From Spisula solida (taxonomy: Eukaryota; Mollusca; Bivalvia; Venerida; Mactridae): a DNA stretch of 64,000 nucleotides. How positions within the stretch are numbered: the first letter of the stretch is position 1; the number at the start of each line of letters is the position of its first letter. The notes beneath the pieces were generated by a model that searched no databases, was not told the DNA's origin, and was given only the letters and a program-made list of their open reading frames with translations. The position numbers and the translations under genes were made by a program. The DNA lies in assembly GCA_947247005.1 (NCBI GenBank), contig OX365955.1:34451822-34515821 (forward strand). The letters run 5' to 3'. This document shows positions 19,810 to 31,736 of the stretch, in pieces.

Positions 19810-22086
19810 GTTTTAAGAATCGGGACAAAGTGAAAATCTCGGTGAACAGTATTTTGAAGCCATTGTAGTGCTTTTGTATATGAATGTTCGTTTGTGTCCG
19901 GTATTTCATGTATTCAGTTCTGATAGAAATTCAGATCTGGTTGTGTGAGTGAACATCTATGCAGAAGTTATGAATTTGCGACATTCGATTACCTTGTGTG
20001 AATAAATTCTGCATATGTTTTGACGTTTCTACATTCACTCAAAGGTACTGTTTTATCAAAGCACTTATGGAAATCTCAAACTTACATTCAAATTAAAATT
20101 ATTTATAATTCATTTACAGCTACAAATACTGTAAACGGGTTGTTCATTACTAATTATGATTCAGTTGACAAACTCCTACGAACCATGTCTGACACCAATG
20201 TGTCTGCCGTTTAAAATTATTATAATTAAGAATTTGTTCGTAGGTTTAAGATTTCCAGAAACTCTTTGATAAAACTATACCCTAGCTACTGCGTATGGCA
20301 CCAACTGTAAAATACGCATCCGGTATGACATCACATTGAATAGTCATCCGGGCGGTCTGTGTATGATTCCTAACAATGGCTGTGGTTATGTTCTCAACAT
20401 TATTGAATTGCATGTTACTTGAAGAAGTCCAAGTTAATCTTCTAGTTCAATATCGTACAAATATTGTTACTTGTAAGCAAACGAGCGGTTGTACGTCAGT
20501 AACGTCGTTGTGTAAGATGTTCCCACGTCGTCGTTGTTATCACCATTTTGAGATCCTAAGTGAATTTTTAATATTCGGTAAATACATATTAATGTAAAGC
20601 TATCGTTATTTATTATATGTGCATTCTCGTTCACCAGAGTATTCTTCGTAGTCTGTGAACATGACTAACCACTGATGTATGAGGATGATTATATGTGACT
20701 GAGTAGCTATAAGTAGAGACACATCGACAACAATGCCCAGCTCGGTAAAATAAATAAATCAAACAAATACATGTATGTATGTATGTCTTTTATTGTGTAT
20801 CATTTGTTAACATTTAACTTGTACACGTATACCATTGGCTAAACAAATAGAACACATTGAATTTCAAATGATTTAAAATGAGATCTGTATTTTAAAAAAA
20901 GTAACGAAAACATTTTTATGTAAATAAGGCTAATTCTCGCTAGTGATTTTGAATAAAAAGTAATAAAAACGTGCAAAAAAATCGAATATTGAGGTCGTCA
21001 TTTTATATTTTCTAATCGAAATGATGTATTGAATACGCACACATGTACATTCAACATTAAATGCAAAATATATAAATAATTTGTATGAAATATAGTACAG
21101 TGCAAGTAATCACACATTTTCAGTTATTTTAAGACTCGATCTAGCAAACCGTAGCAACAATATTAAAAGTTAAACGCGACACTTTGGAATTCCTTGAAAT
21201 GTTTGTGAACATAACTTCGTCGAAAGATTGGATTTGAAATCTTCTCGCCAAGGTGAGGTTCGTTGAGATGATTGGTATTCTCGCTGACTAGACTAGCACC
21301 ACATGTCCGGGTCTTGGAGTTACAACAGACTTCCCCGTGGGATGTTCATGTCTTCTTGGTGCTGAAAAGGTAAAAGCCTTCGGCAGGATCACCATATCGA
21401 ATTTAGCACATTGGACCTAGTATAACGATAGGTCCATAAAAGTAATATTTATATAAACAAACCATACTTATCAAAATGCAATATTGGAAACGACCCAGAC
21501 TAAGGGTCGGTAGCTACACAGATCTAGCAATGAATTTTTATATAAGATAGTATTTAATAAATAATAGTGAATGCTAAGTGCAGTCAAGATCTGGCGTCAA
21601 CGACCGTGGGCCGTGAGTGCATAATTATACACGTGATGAAATTAGATTATGCTCAACTGGTAACAGAAAAGAAATCTCCAGGTTTGTGAAATAATACATT
21701 CTGAAGGTATGATGAATTTCTACGCATTTCCAAAGTGAATTTCGACTGTATACTTATGAAGCTTAATAAACAACAGCCGGAACATATCCCATGCTAGCAT
21801 GCATGATACGGCAATATATTCCGGTAGCGTTAGACAGATGGGCGGGCTGTTTCCCTCAGAGGATTCATGCAGAAAGATAGTGTGACGTCACGGGACACGA
21901 TAAAGTTCCGTAACGGCTTGATTAAGCAGGGGCGTATAGTGCCGACCACAAAACAGGCCTATTAAATAATATTTATCTCGCTAAAATAAATGGGGTTATT
22001 TTCGAGCAATAACCCTGATTAAAATGTTTATTTGTTGCGTAATAGATTAACATATCCATGGAATTTTTATGCGCAATCAAACGTTT
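19810..22086. other. non-coding, nothing recognised
   Basis: No recognisable gene. The 73-aa frame at 20376-20597 has no known motif. A short (ATGT)n tract is at about 20768-20787. Confidence 0.5.
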
Positions 22087-22602
22087 TCACATTATATGTT
22101 TTACCCTACGCTTGCATCGCTTAACATAGTGTGGAAACAGTGTCATGGTCTTCTGGTCAAGGCATTCACTAAAGTGGTCTCTCATCTCAGTCTGGTGGTA
22201 GACAAGTGATGTTGGGTCATCACCCACGCAAAGAGCGGTTGCATTTGCTAAAGCAAACAATCCACAATCCTTGGTTCCAGCTTGCTGTTGAATGTTCATT
22301 ATTTCTATTCTACAATCGATGCCATGATATTTTCTCATGTACTGGGCAGTTATATCACCAAGTTTCTTCTTCGACATTGAGTCATAAACTTCAATAGGTC
22401 CTGATGGAGTACTTGCGGCTGAAACAATCCAGTGATTTCCATTTATGTGGTGTATTTGGACGTACGGAGTTGCAACGCCATGTACGGACTTCAACGTTAA
22501 CGTATCCTTTAAACCGTTGTTTAACTTAAACTGTTCCTTTAGCATAATCTGACCGGCATTCATATGTTGATAGTCAGTTCCATGTTGTCTCGAATGCAAC
22601 AC
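22087..22602 (-). pseudogene. ULP1/SENP-like cysteine protease (C48) of an integrase-type transposon
   Basis: 171 residues. The catalytic set is visible: His in INGNHWIVSA, Asp in IEVYDSM, Gln and Cys in QQQAGTKDCGLFALAN. HMNAGQIMLKEQF before it matches the WLxDxxINxxQ-type entry region of the family. The closest pattern I recall is the ULP1 module fused to KRBA2/SCAND3-like (GIN/Ginger-related) integrase proteins in invertebrates, not the host SUMO proteases. It overlaps the upstream frame (22560-23030) by 43 bp in a different frame, so a frameshift separates two parts of one former protein. The triad itself is intact. Confidence 0.8.
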
Positions 22603-23030
22603 CTGTCACTTAAAGATAAAAGTTCCCTCTCAACATTCGTGCATGTTTTGGCTGGGTGACAGTGACTAGTGCATTTCATGTTGTTCTTCTTGCAGTAGCA
22701 CAAGTTTGAACACTGCTTCTTACACATACACTTTTTCTTTGTAACATGATTTGGATTCTCCTTGCGTGATGCTTCTCTCAGACTTATCTTCTCGTTACAA
22801 TCAAAACTTACATTGTATGATTGTTCATACCTCATCATATCCCCCACTCTGTACCATCCATCTATCACACCATGAACGCACTGTAGTTGGTACAACATAT
22901 CCTTTTCCCCTCTAATATTGATAACTTTAGCACGTAACCTCGGTTGGTCAGTGCAAGATCGGTCGATTTTTGGAATGCGGATGGTGACTGTATCCCCTAT
23001 TTCAAAGGTATGTGATGTGCCAAATTCCAA
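22560..23030 (-). pseudogene. integrase C-terminal module with Cys-rich region
   Basis: FEIGDTVTIRIPKIDRS, then VHGVIDGWYRVGDMM, then a Cys-rich segment CMCKKQCSNLCYCKKNNMKC with CHPAKTC. This order (small beta-barrel-like module, LREAS, Cys cluster) is what I recall from KRBA2-like and SCAND3-like integrase proteins. There is no ATG: the frame opens at TTG, and a possible 3' splice site ATTAG lies just upstream at about 23045, so it may be the start of an exon. Confidence 0.7.
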
Positions 23031-23526
23031 CCAATAAAACTAATTAAAATATTAATTGAAAAATAGGATGCTTTTTGGGCTTATTTTAACACAGATTTTC
23101 GCGACTTTAGAGTAATCTTATTTTGTATAAAAAGGGCAATCAAGTACATGATATCATGTTTTTTATGATAGGCATTTACATTATTTATGGTCGAATAGTT
23201 GTGGAATAAAATTATTTCCCGAAAATGAAATTTTAATGGACAGTTATTCTCAAAAAGTCACAGTGTCTAACCATTGAAAAAGACAACAGAAACAACAGTC
23301 CGGTATTTATATTTTATTGAAATTTTAACGAAATATTGCGGAATGGTTGAAGGTTTGAGAAATGTAAAAGGATTTCCAAATATCAACGAATTTTCTAAAG
23401 ACATTATATATCGAACGCCCCTCGTAAATTGCCGCTGAACAATAGTCTTTATATGCACAATATTTTTGAATACAAAATTTGCAATACATACGGTATAATT
23501 ATGACAAAATGTGCATGAAAATATAA

Positions 23527-24440
23527 TTACATTTAGAATATAACCTACATTATGAGCCAATGAAAACGCCGCATTTTCCCGGTTAAATGAAAATTTAATC
23601 ATTAAAATTTTCTCTTAACAGACTTGACGTCATGCGTTGGCGCTAATTTCTATCGGCCAATCAGAATGCAGAATGTTATATTCTAAGTTAGTTAGAACAT
23701 ATTAAGTAAATTTTAATGACTAAAAAGGACTCGCTTCGCTTCGCTTCGCTTCGCTTCGCTCGCTCCGCCCTTTTTCATCATTAAAATTTACTTAATATGT
23801 TCTAACTATAACTTAGATACACGATTAACGGTCATATATTAATAAGTCAGCGGTCAAAATATAATTGAGCCGTTCTCCAAGAAAACCGGGCTTAGTGACA
23901 TTATGTTATAGTTAGAACATATTAAGTAAATTTTAATGATTAAAAAGGGCGGAGCGAGCGAAGCGAAGCGAGTCCTTTTTAGTCATTAAAATTTACTTAA
24001 TATGTTCTAACTAACTTAGAATATAACATTCTACATTCTGATTGGCCGATAGAAAGTAGCGCCAACGCATGACGTCAAGTCTGTGAAGAGAAAATTTTAA
24101 TGATTAAATTTTCATTTAACCGCCAACATTCGGCGTTTTCATTGGCTCATAATGTAGGTTATATTCTAAGTTATAGTTAGAACATATTAAGTAAATTTTA
24201 ATGATTAAAAAGGGCGGAGCGAGCGAAGCGAAGCGAGGCCTTTTTAGTCATTAAAATTTACTTAATATGTTCTAACTAACTTAGAATATTACATTCTGCA
24301 TTCTGATTGGCCGATAGAAACTAGCGCCAACGCATGACGTCAAGTCTGTTAAGAGAACATTTTAATGATTAAATTTTCATTTAACCGCGAAAATGTGGCG
24401 TTTTCATTGGCTCATAATGTAGGTTATATTCTAAATAGTA
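23527..24440. repeat. cluster of nested palindromes with (CTTCG)n centres
   Basis: Hairpins at about 23684-23812, 23907-24015 and 24172-24285 share arms AGAACATATTAAGTAAATTT and loops of AGGGCGGAGCGAGCGAAGCG. They are separated and flanked by copies, in both orientations, of a unit with CATTGGCTCATAATGTAGG and GCCAACGCATGACGTCA (about 23527-23686 inverted versus 24010-24170 and 24285-24440). (CTTCG)n reaches five units at 23731-23756. No ORF is needed to explain it. Confidence 0.85.
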
Positions 24441-24614
24441 ATTCCAGAACAAAATGATACAAAATACATGTGCATTGTATTACATCTCGGTGCTCAAAAT
24501 TGCAAAGATTTTATACGCATACTCAATATACATGATATATTAGTAAGATCCTACTTCTCTCAGTGACAATTGTACACAATCATTACGAACATATTATATA
24601 ATATTATAATTAAC

Positions 24615-24851
24615 TTACCCTTTTCTTAGCAGTACACACAGCACATCAGTAAGGCTCAGTTCTGGGAAATTCAGTAGTTTGAATCCTTTGGTTTTAACGG
24701 TCCATTTCAATTTTGCATTAGCTTTGCCATTTAGATCGGATTTGAGAAAACACACTATTTCATTATATTTATCATGAGATAATAGCTTTGAATTCTGTTT
24801 GTTGACGACAGTTTCAACGCAATTCTGAATAAAAAATTTATGTTCATCCAT
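24615..24851 (-). pseudogene. likely N-terminal exon of the integrase-type transposon gene
   Basis: Starts MDEHKFF and includes NSKLLSHDKYNEIVCFLKSD and KLKWTVKTKGFKLLNF. The LL...KY..IV.FL pattern resembles the N-terminal domain of KRBA2-like integrase proteins from memory. The open frame runs straight into a near-perfect donor (AAAAGG/GTAAGT at about 24618), so it reads as exon 1. The next recognisable piece on this strand is the C-terminal module at 23030; the zinc-binding domain and DDE core that should lie between are not in the window. Confidence 0.5.
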
Positions 24852-25421
24852 TGCAACAGAACTGCAAATGATTTGAATATAGTGTCACTTGTAACGAACT
24901 TAAGTACACCTAGCCCGGATCCACCAGAGTGGGGGGGGGGGGCACAGGTGGTACGCGACCCCCAGACGGTCATGGAGTGACATTTTTGTGTGGCGTAAAC
25001 GCCACACAATGATATTACCACTTTTCAGCTTACGACCAATTTAACGCATTAGGCCTCGGCAAATAAATAGTTCTATGATTTGAACAATATTACAAGCATG
25101 CAACACAGGTTACACGTATCATTGGACCTGATTTGTTTACATTACCAACATTTACTTATATTAAGACCAGCAATTATATTAGACATTTTAATTTTTAGAG
25201 GATATTTATAGCAAATCATTCCGCAACGGACTATATTTTTACTACCAAAGAATGTTCTCACTGGTGGCGGGAATCTAAAATAGTTCCCACGGTTTTCAAT
25301 CGTATACTGTAACGTATGTAAATCACTCCGCCGCTGCACATTGCAGACGATTACCTAATTATGTTGTATACAAACATTGATGCTATATATAGCTGGTGGG
25401 GGAACTGAAATAGTTCTACGT
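24852..25421. other. non-coding, presumed upstream of the transposon gene
   Basis: Includes a poly-G run (about 24931-24942) and a short hairpin GTGGCGTAAACGCCAC (about 24990-25005). No promoter element could be assigned. Confidence 0.4.
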
Positions 25422-25812
25422 ACATATCGATCGGCCGATTAACAATGTTACCGCGGTAAGCGTTAAACGCAAAAGTCAATTTCTACCCTGCTTTATATAA
25501 GACCTCATCATTTTCGTATCTATTATCCGATTTTGAATATTTAAAGCTTGTAATGAAGCAGAGATATATGTCAACACGATACCCTAATTATTAAATCCAC
25601 GGCGACGAGTAAGAATCCGTTCCGCGTAAAAGTAAGTTTAAAATATCCCGTTTTATACCAAATAAAAATTCAATCAACGGTCGAAAATCATCAATTATTA
25701 ATTTAATATTCGATCGATTTTGTTCATTAAAGCTTGTTTTAAAAGCTAATACTTTAAGGTTTTATAAAATGTAAAACTTGTTTTTAAAGCATTAATCGGC
25801 CGATCGATATGT
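25422..25812. mobile_element. 391-bp MITE with 21-bp perfect TIRs
   Basis: The 21-bp arm starting ACATATCGATCGGCCGATTA (25422-25442) is perfectly inverted at 25792-25812. The interior is AT-rich with no ORF. Target duplication unclear. Confidence 0.72.
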
Positions 25813-26879
25813 GTGAGCGACGCCATGTTTACCCCTTTTACATACGTTAATATAGAGTGTCATATACATTTAATTAACATGCGTGGTCATACGGAGAATA
25901 AACAGTCACTTATCTTGACACTGGTCGAATTCTCCAAGTCGTTAAAAATGGTATTTGTAAATATCCCTTCATTGATGCTCAGCATAGTTACTTAAGTAAG
26001 TTCCAGGTAACTGCTGGTTCTCTTGGTGTCTTTAGCAGCACAAATGTTTGAGTAAGGGTGGGCTTATCAGAACTGGGACATAAAATGATGATACAACCTG
26101 GATTCGATATTGGATTTAGTGACATCAGTACGCCACATAACAGTACTTTCAGTGCTTTGATTATATATCACTTAAAAATGATTATATTACATGTGTGTTA
26201 CTGTCAGTTACCAATCACTGTTGCAGATCATTATGGGTCGATTAATAGCGATTATGACATATTACGGAAGCGGATGCAATAAAATACGCACCCCGTTGTG
26301 TTTTTGGCAAATGGACAAATGTCTGGTTTTACCGATCTGCAACAATTTGTAAAATAAAGCGGATTGATTTTTAATAATTACATGTGTATCATCTACTATA
26401 TGATAACTTAATAACGAGATTCCAAGAAACAAATTTCGGCTTAGAATAATTATTTCACTGTCTGATGATATTTGTCAATAATCTGGTCCTATACTTGAAG
26501 TTACCGCTTAACATTTTCAATTAATTCAAACCCCGAAGACATATACAAAAAATGTACTCGTATTCAACACCCGACCAATTCCACACGCTTTATAACTTAT
26601 TAAATTAAGTTATTATAAACACTATACAAAATCTGCTGACGACCACTTTTTTAATTTGAATTATTTTAACTTGAATACATGTAATAGACCTACTATTGAA
26701 ATTATGTATCAATGTTGAAACTATTTGTTTTATATGTTTACGGTGAGCACGGGTAGTACGCAATGTCAGCCATGCCCAAAACAAGGTTTTCTAGGATATG
26801 CACCAAGTCACCATAATTGCGATTTCTTGTTATTAAGAACACGCGGTCTTTTTATGTAACTTTAGTTATGATGGTACAT
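25813..26879. other. non-coding, nothing recognised
   Basis: The small frames at 25813-25995 and 26058-26282 have no motif. Confidence 0.5.
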
Positions 26880-26995
26880 CAAAACACTGAAGGCGTTTTT
26901 CTCCAAATGAAATTAACAGGGAGGTTGTGAGGTTGCAGTCGGGTGTCCCCATGAGACATGTAGCCATGACGTTAAACATTTCACTTAACCGATAT
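26880..26995 (+). pseudogene. possible Tc1-like HTH remnant
   Basis: A plus-strand frame gives FSPNEINREVVRLQSGVPM followed by RHVAMTLNIS, a pattern like the first helix-turn-helix of Tc1-type transposases. It is short and isolated, so a weak call. Confidence 0.25.
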
Positions 26996-27189
26996 CGGTA
27001 GAATACGGAATCTGTTTCAAATTAAAGAATTACCACGTGACTTTTAATTCACTAAATGCTACAAATCCAAGGCGAAACGTGTCAGCTTGGAAAACAAAAA
27101 TAGCCGAAAGTATTTTATTTCTTTACCGATTTCTATAAAAAACAGACGCTAGTCTAAGGGAACATACGTAATATTTCAACAAAATGCAG

Positions 27190-27760
27190 AATAAGGTCAG
27201 TGAATACAGATCTGAGTTTTGATACATTCGCGAATGTCGATCTCAGTGCAGGATCGATATTCTATCCTAGGTCTGTATTTATCGTCGGTATACATCGAAT
27301 GTCGATGTCAGACATGGCTCTGTATTCAATCTCAGATCTGTATTCACACGCCTTTATTTTGCGAATGTCGATCTAAGAGCAGGACCGGCCGTATTCGATC
27401 CTAGGTTAGTATTCGCCGACGGTTTGCATCGAATGTCAATGTCGGAGCTGGCTCTGTATTCAAACTCAGATCATTTTTAATTTTTTATGTATTCATTCAC
27501 CTTATTTCGCGAATGTTGATCTCAGAGCTGAATCGGTATTCGATCCTAGGTCTGTATTCGCACTCGGTATACATCGAATGTCGATGTCAGACCAGACCCT
27601 GTATTCAAACTCTGCCCTTATATTGCTATTGCCGATGTCAGAGCTTGGTCGGTATTGGTCACAGGGTCTGTATTAGCTCACCTTATATTGGCAATACCGA
27701 TTTCAGAGCTGGCTCTGTATTAGCACCTAGAACTGTATTGAATGTCGATGTTCGATTGCC
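27190..27760 (+). repeat. imperfect tandem array, ~140-bp unit
   Basis: Each unit holds two related half-units: GCGAATGTCGATCTNAG (about 27231, 27361, 27509) and CATCGAATGTCGATGTCAG (about 27291, 27427, 27572). Between them are GATCCTAGGTCTGTATT and GGCTCTGTATTCAA phrases. Spacing varies from about 130 to 149 bp. The frames at 27219 and 27513 translate the repeat (RYSILGLY...VYIECRCQ occurs in both) and are probably not genes. Confidence 0.8.
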
Positions 27761-28310
27761 GATCCCACTTCGCACATCAAAAATTCTTAGTTGTTTTATT
27801 TTCACCCGAGAGCCCCTAAAACCAAATCAAAGCATTTTCCTTGGTACTTTCAAAGAAAGTCGCATTTTTAGGCCGCTAGGCTGTCAAATCGCGCTGCTGC
27901 TAAGGCTTCTAGACATTTAACTTAAAAGTAACAGTTTAAATATTTCATGTTTTGTTCATATGCCAATGCTAATATTCCGACCACATTATACGAATACCGC
28001 ACGAGTCGTTGGAGACCTGCACGAACAACACACGAGCTCAGGGGAATTCGTGCGAAAACGTTCACAATTAATTGGCGGGAAAACATATGTTTGTGGAATT
28101 GTCGTGATTTGTTGTGATTTCTGCTGATAGGAGGCCAACTCCACGCTGCTACCCTGACATCAAAAACCTGCTAAGCTGTTAGTTAGCCTGAACAGAATTA
28201 TACACATTTAGTCTTTAAATATTTCAATTCAAAAATACGAACGATAAAGAATTCCTATTATTGGGTCATCAAAACCTTTCTCAGCAAAACGCTACGGCAA
28301 CATTTACATT
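27761..28310. other. non-coding, nothing recognised
   Basis: No supported feature. Confidence 0.5.
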
Positions 28311-28311
28311 C

Positions 28312-28450
28312 ATATAACGCGCAGATATATAGCGCAATATGGTAGCAGCTTCAAATACTGCCTGCGCAATTCTAGAATGTGTGGACATTATCGGAATTCC
28401 CAAAATGCGCAGGACGATTCTAGAATTGTACCTTATTCTGAAAATTCGCA
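28312..28450. repeat. degenerate copy of the 19.7-kb palindrome family
   Basis: GGAATTCCCAAAATGCGCAG followed by GACGATTCTAGAATTGTACC matches one arm of 19712-19798; a shorter inverted piece CCTGCGCAATTCTAGAAT (28361-28378) is the other arm. Confidence 0.65.
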
Positions 28451-28639
28451 GACAATAATAATCCTTATATTCCAATCTTTTCAGTCATTTAACACAAAAA
28501 TGCTTATTCTTATTGTTAATTCACTTACACAGCATACAAGTTCAAATAAAATCCTTCACTTTGATATAAAAATCCAAATTTTAATCCAGTAGATCACTTA
28601 TTTAATTTAGGTATAGCTAGGAGCAAAAAAGCATGACCA

Positions 28640-29206
28640 TTCAGTAGTGTTGTTACTATATATGATGAACTTATGGTGACAAAGTTATGCCCCGGACAAT
28701 AATTGCTTATAAAATCAATCAAAGGGCAATAATTAAAAAATGGCACCAGGTACAGTTATGGTTCCTGTGCACTGCACTAGGATTTTTGTAAAAAAACATG
28801 CATACCAAGTTTCAAGTCATTCAACCTTGTGGTTGCAAAGTTATGCTCCGGACAAGAAATGCTCTAAAAATCAATCAAAGGGATATAATTAAAAACGATG
28901 CAAGGTAGAGTTATGGTTCTTACGCACTGCACGTTGGCTTATTGCAAGAAAAATGCATACCGAATCTTGAGTCATTAGAGGTTTAGGTGACAAAAATATG
29001 GTCCGGACAAGAAATGCACTTATAAAATCAACCAAAGGGAAATAATTCAAAAATGATGCAAGGTAGAGTTATGGTTCTGGCGCACTGCAATTCGACTTAT
29101 TGCAAGAAACATACATACAAAATATTGAGTCATTTAAACCTAAGATGACAAAGTTAAGCTCCGGACAAGCCATACTGTAATAAAACCAATCAAAGGGAAA
29201 TAATTC
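28640..29206 (+). mobile_element. pearl/HINE family 4 core array
   Basis: About four monomers of roughly 145 bp: GACAAAGTTATGCTCCGGAC, AATCAATCAAAGGGAAATAA, GCAAGGTAGAGTTATGGTTC, CGCACTGCA. The 3' part of this element appears to be 30418-30570 (CAAGTTATGGCCCGGACAAA, then GACGGACGGACGGACG), displaced by the insertions between. Another piece is at 34561-34718. Confidence 0.65.
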
Positions 29207-29346
29207 AACAAGAGCTGTCCACGAACAGCGCGCTCCACTATTCGCAGCGCCATGCTAGGATAGTACAATCATTATATATTCAAAACAAAATGCTTCATAA
29301 GAGCAGCATTACCCTCTGCTGTGTAGAGTTTGGGGCTTCTAAGTCG
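29207..29346 (+). mobile_element. HINE family 2, 5' leader interrupted
   Basis: AACAAGAGCTGTCCACGAAC to CTTCTAAGTCG, nearly identical to the leaders at 33122 and 34719. It stops abruptly where the next element begins. Confidence 0.75.
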
Positions 29347-30417
29347 AACAAGAGGGCCCAAAGGGCCCTAGGTCGCTCACCTGTCAAACTTGACCTAGAT
29401 TTTGTTCAGATGCTCATGGTGACCAAGTTTCATACAGATTAGGCCAATATTGTGACATCTAGTGACTACACAAGGTTTTTATATGATTTGACCTAATGAC
29501 CTAGTTTTTGACCCCAAATAAACAAATATCGAACTTGACCTAGATTTTGTTGAGATGATCATTGTTACCAAGTTTCATAAAGATAAGGTCAAAATTGTGA
29601 CCACTAGTGACTACACAAGGTTTTTCTATCATTTGACCATGTGACCTAGTTCTTGACCCCGGATGACTCAATATCGAACTTGACATGGATTTTGTTGAGA
29701 TGAGCATTGTGACCAAGTTACATACAGATTAGGCCAATATTGTGACCTCTAGTGTCTACACAAAGTATTTCTATTATTTGACTTGTGACCTAGTTTTTGA
29801 CCCCGGATGACCCAATATCGAAATTGACCTAGATTTTGTTGAGATGATCATTGTGACCAAGTTCGTAAAGATCAGGCCAAAACTGTGACCTCAAGGGACT
29901 TTACCAGGTTTTTCTATGATTTGACCTTGTGACCTAGTTCTTGACCCCGGACGACCGAATATCAAACTTGACCTAGATTTTGTTGTGTTGATCATTGTGA
30001 CCAAGTTTCGTAAAGATTATGCTAAGACTGTGACCACTAGTGACTACACAATGTTTTTCTATGATTTGACCTAGTGACCTAATTTTTTGACCCCAGATGA
30101 CCCATTATAGATCTTGATCTTGATTTTTTTGAGATGATCATTGTGACCGAGTTTCATAAAGATTAGACCAAAATTGTGACCTCTAGTGACTACACAAGGT
30201 TTTTCTATGATTTGACATTGTGACCTAGATTTTGACCCCGGATGACCCAATATCGAACTTGACCTATATTTTATCGAGATGATCATTGTCACTGAGTTTC
30301 ATAAAGATTAAGTCAACATTGTGACCTCTAGTGACTACACAAGCAAATTGTTGACGGACGACGGACGAAGAGTGATCACAAAAGCTCACTCTGTCACTTT
30401 ATGACAGGTTAGCTAAA
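29347..30417 (+). mobile_element. pearl/HINE family 1, complete, nested in family 2
   Basis: Start AACAAGAGGGCCCAAAGGGC, then GGTCGCTCACCTGTC. Core of about seven ~145-bp monomers (CTTGACCTAGATTTTGTTGA, GATGATCATTGTGACC, CCTCTAGTGACTACACAAGG). Then GACGGACGACGGACGAAGAG, GTGATCACAAAAGCTCAC and a terminal hairpin around TGACAGGTTAGCT. Tandem cores, an ACGG-type microsatellite and a terminal hairpin are the described layout of bivalve pearl/HINE elements. Confidence 0.82.
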
Positions 30418-30599
30418 AATATACAATCAAGATTTATGGTTCTTGTGCACTGCACTTATCCTCAATGAGGTATATTCACCTATGAACTTTCAAATTGATA
30501 TCTCTAATACTGTTCAAGTTATGGCCCGGACAAAATTGTGACGGACGGACGGACGTCCTAACGAGCCGGTATTTATGTGGCTACTTTACGGAATGAAGA

Positions 30600-31560
30600 T
30601 AGTTATGTGTCTAGGGACTTCACAAGGTTTTTCTATGATTTGACCTTGTGACCTAGTTTTTGACCCCGGATGACCGAATATCAATCTTGATCATTGTGAC
30701 AAAGTTTCGTAAAGATTTTGCTGAAACTGTGACCACTAGTGACTACACAAGGTTTTTCTATGATTTGACCTAGTAACCTAGTTTTTTACCCCAGATGACC
30801 CATTATAGATCTTGACCTAGATTTTATTAAGATGATCATTGTGACCGAGTTTAATAAAGATTAGACCAAAATTGTGACCTCTAGTGACTACACACGGTTT
30901 TTCTATGATTTGACCTTGTGACCTAGTTTTAACCCCAGATGACTCATACCGAACTTGACCTAGATTTTATTGAGATGATTATTGTGACCGAGTTTCATAA
31001 AGAATAAGTCAAAATTATGACCTCTAGTGACTACACAAGGTTTTTCTATGATTTGACCTTGTGTCCTAGTTTTTGACCCCAGATAACTCATTATAAAACT
31101 TGACCTAGATTTTATTGAGATGATCATTGTGACCGAGTTTCATAAATATTAGACCAAAATTGTGACCTCTAGTGACTACACAAGGTTTTTCTATGATTTG
31201 ACCTTGTGACCTAGTTTTTAACCCCGGATGACCCAATAGCGACCTTGACCTAGATTTTGTTAGGTTGATCATTGTGACCAAGTTGCATAACGATTTAGTC
31301 AAAATTTTGACCTCTAGTGACTACACAAGGTTTTTCTATGATTTGACCTTGTGACCTAGTTTTTGACCCCAGATGACCCAATATCGAACTTGGCCTAGAT
31401 ATTGTTGAGATGATCATTGTGATCAAGTTTCATAACGATTAGGCTAAAATTGTGACCTCTAGTGTCTACACAAGCCAATTGTTGACGGACGGACGACGGA
31501 CGGACGACGGTCGAAGAGTGATCACAAAAGCGCACTCTGTCACTTTGTGACAGGTGAGCT
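30600..31560 (+). mobile_element. HINE family 1, 5' truncated
   Basis: Starts inside a monomer (GGGACTTCACAAGG) and runs through about six monomers to a GGACGGACGACGG microsatellite and the hairpin CTGTCACTTTGTGACAGGTG. The upstream 30418-30599 is the family-4 end. Confidence 0.78.
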
Positions 31561-31736
31561 AAAAGGAGGGCATAATTTCACCAAAATGTTTAATATAGTT
31601 ACCTACCCATGTGTTGGGGTCATGATGGTAAACAAGTATGCAAAGTATCAAAGCAATATGTCAATGCACTACGAAGACATTAGAGGTTAAAATTCTGTAC
31701 CTAAACTTTAACATTTGCACTATTTGCACTAAGTAG
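31561..31736 (+). repeat. HINE family 2 core monomer
   Basis: GGGCATAATTTCACC...CTAAACTTTAACATTTGCAC; one stray monomer between two family-1 insertions. Confidence 0.7.

Noticed and set aside
22087..22602. Host SUMO protease (SENP) gene
   Set aside because: The entry region, Cys cluster upstream and fusion to an integrase-type module match transposon-encoded ULP1 domains; there is no SENP-type N-terminus and the frame is broken.
23684..24285. Hairpins as transcription terminators
   Set aside because: Eukaryotic context; arms of ~45 bp with shared flanks fit mobile foldback DNA.
27219..27920. Plus-strand frames with repeated RYSILGLY/IECRCQ peptides as a Cys-rich repeat protein
   Set aside because: They are direct translations of an imperfect DNA tandem array whose period is not a fixed multiple of 3; no start context or splice signals.
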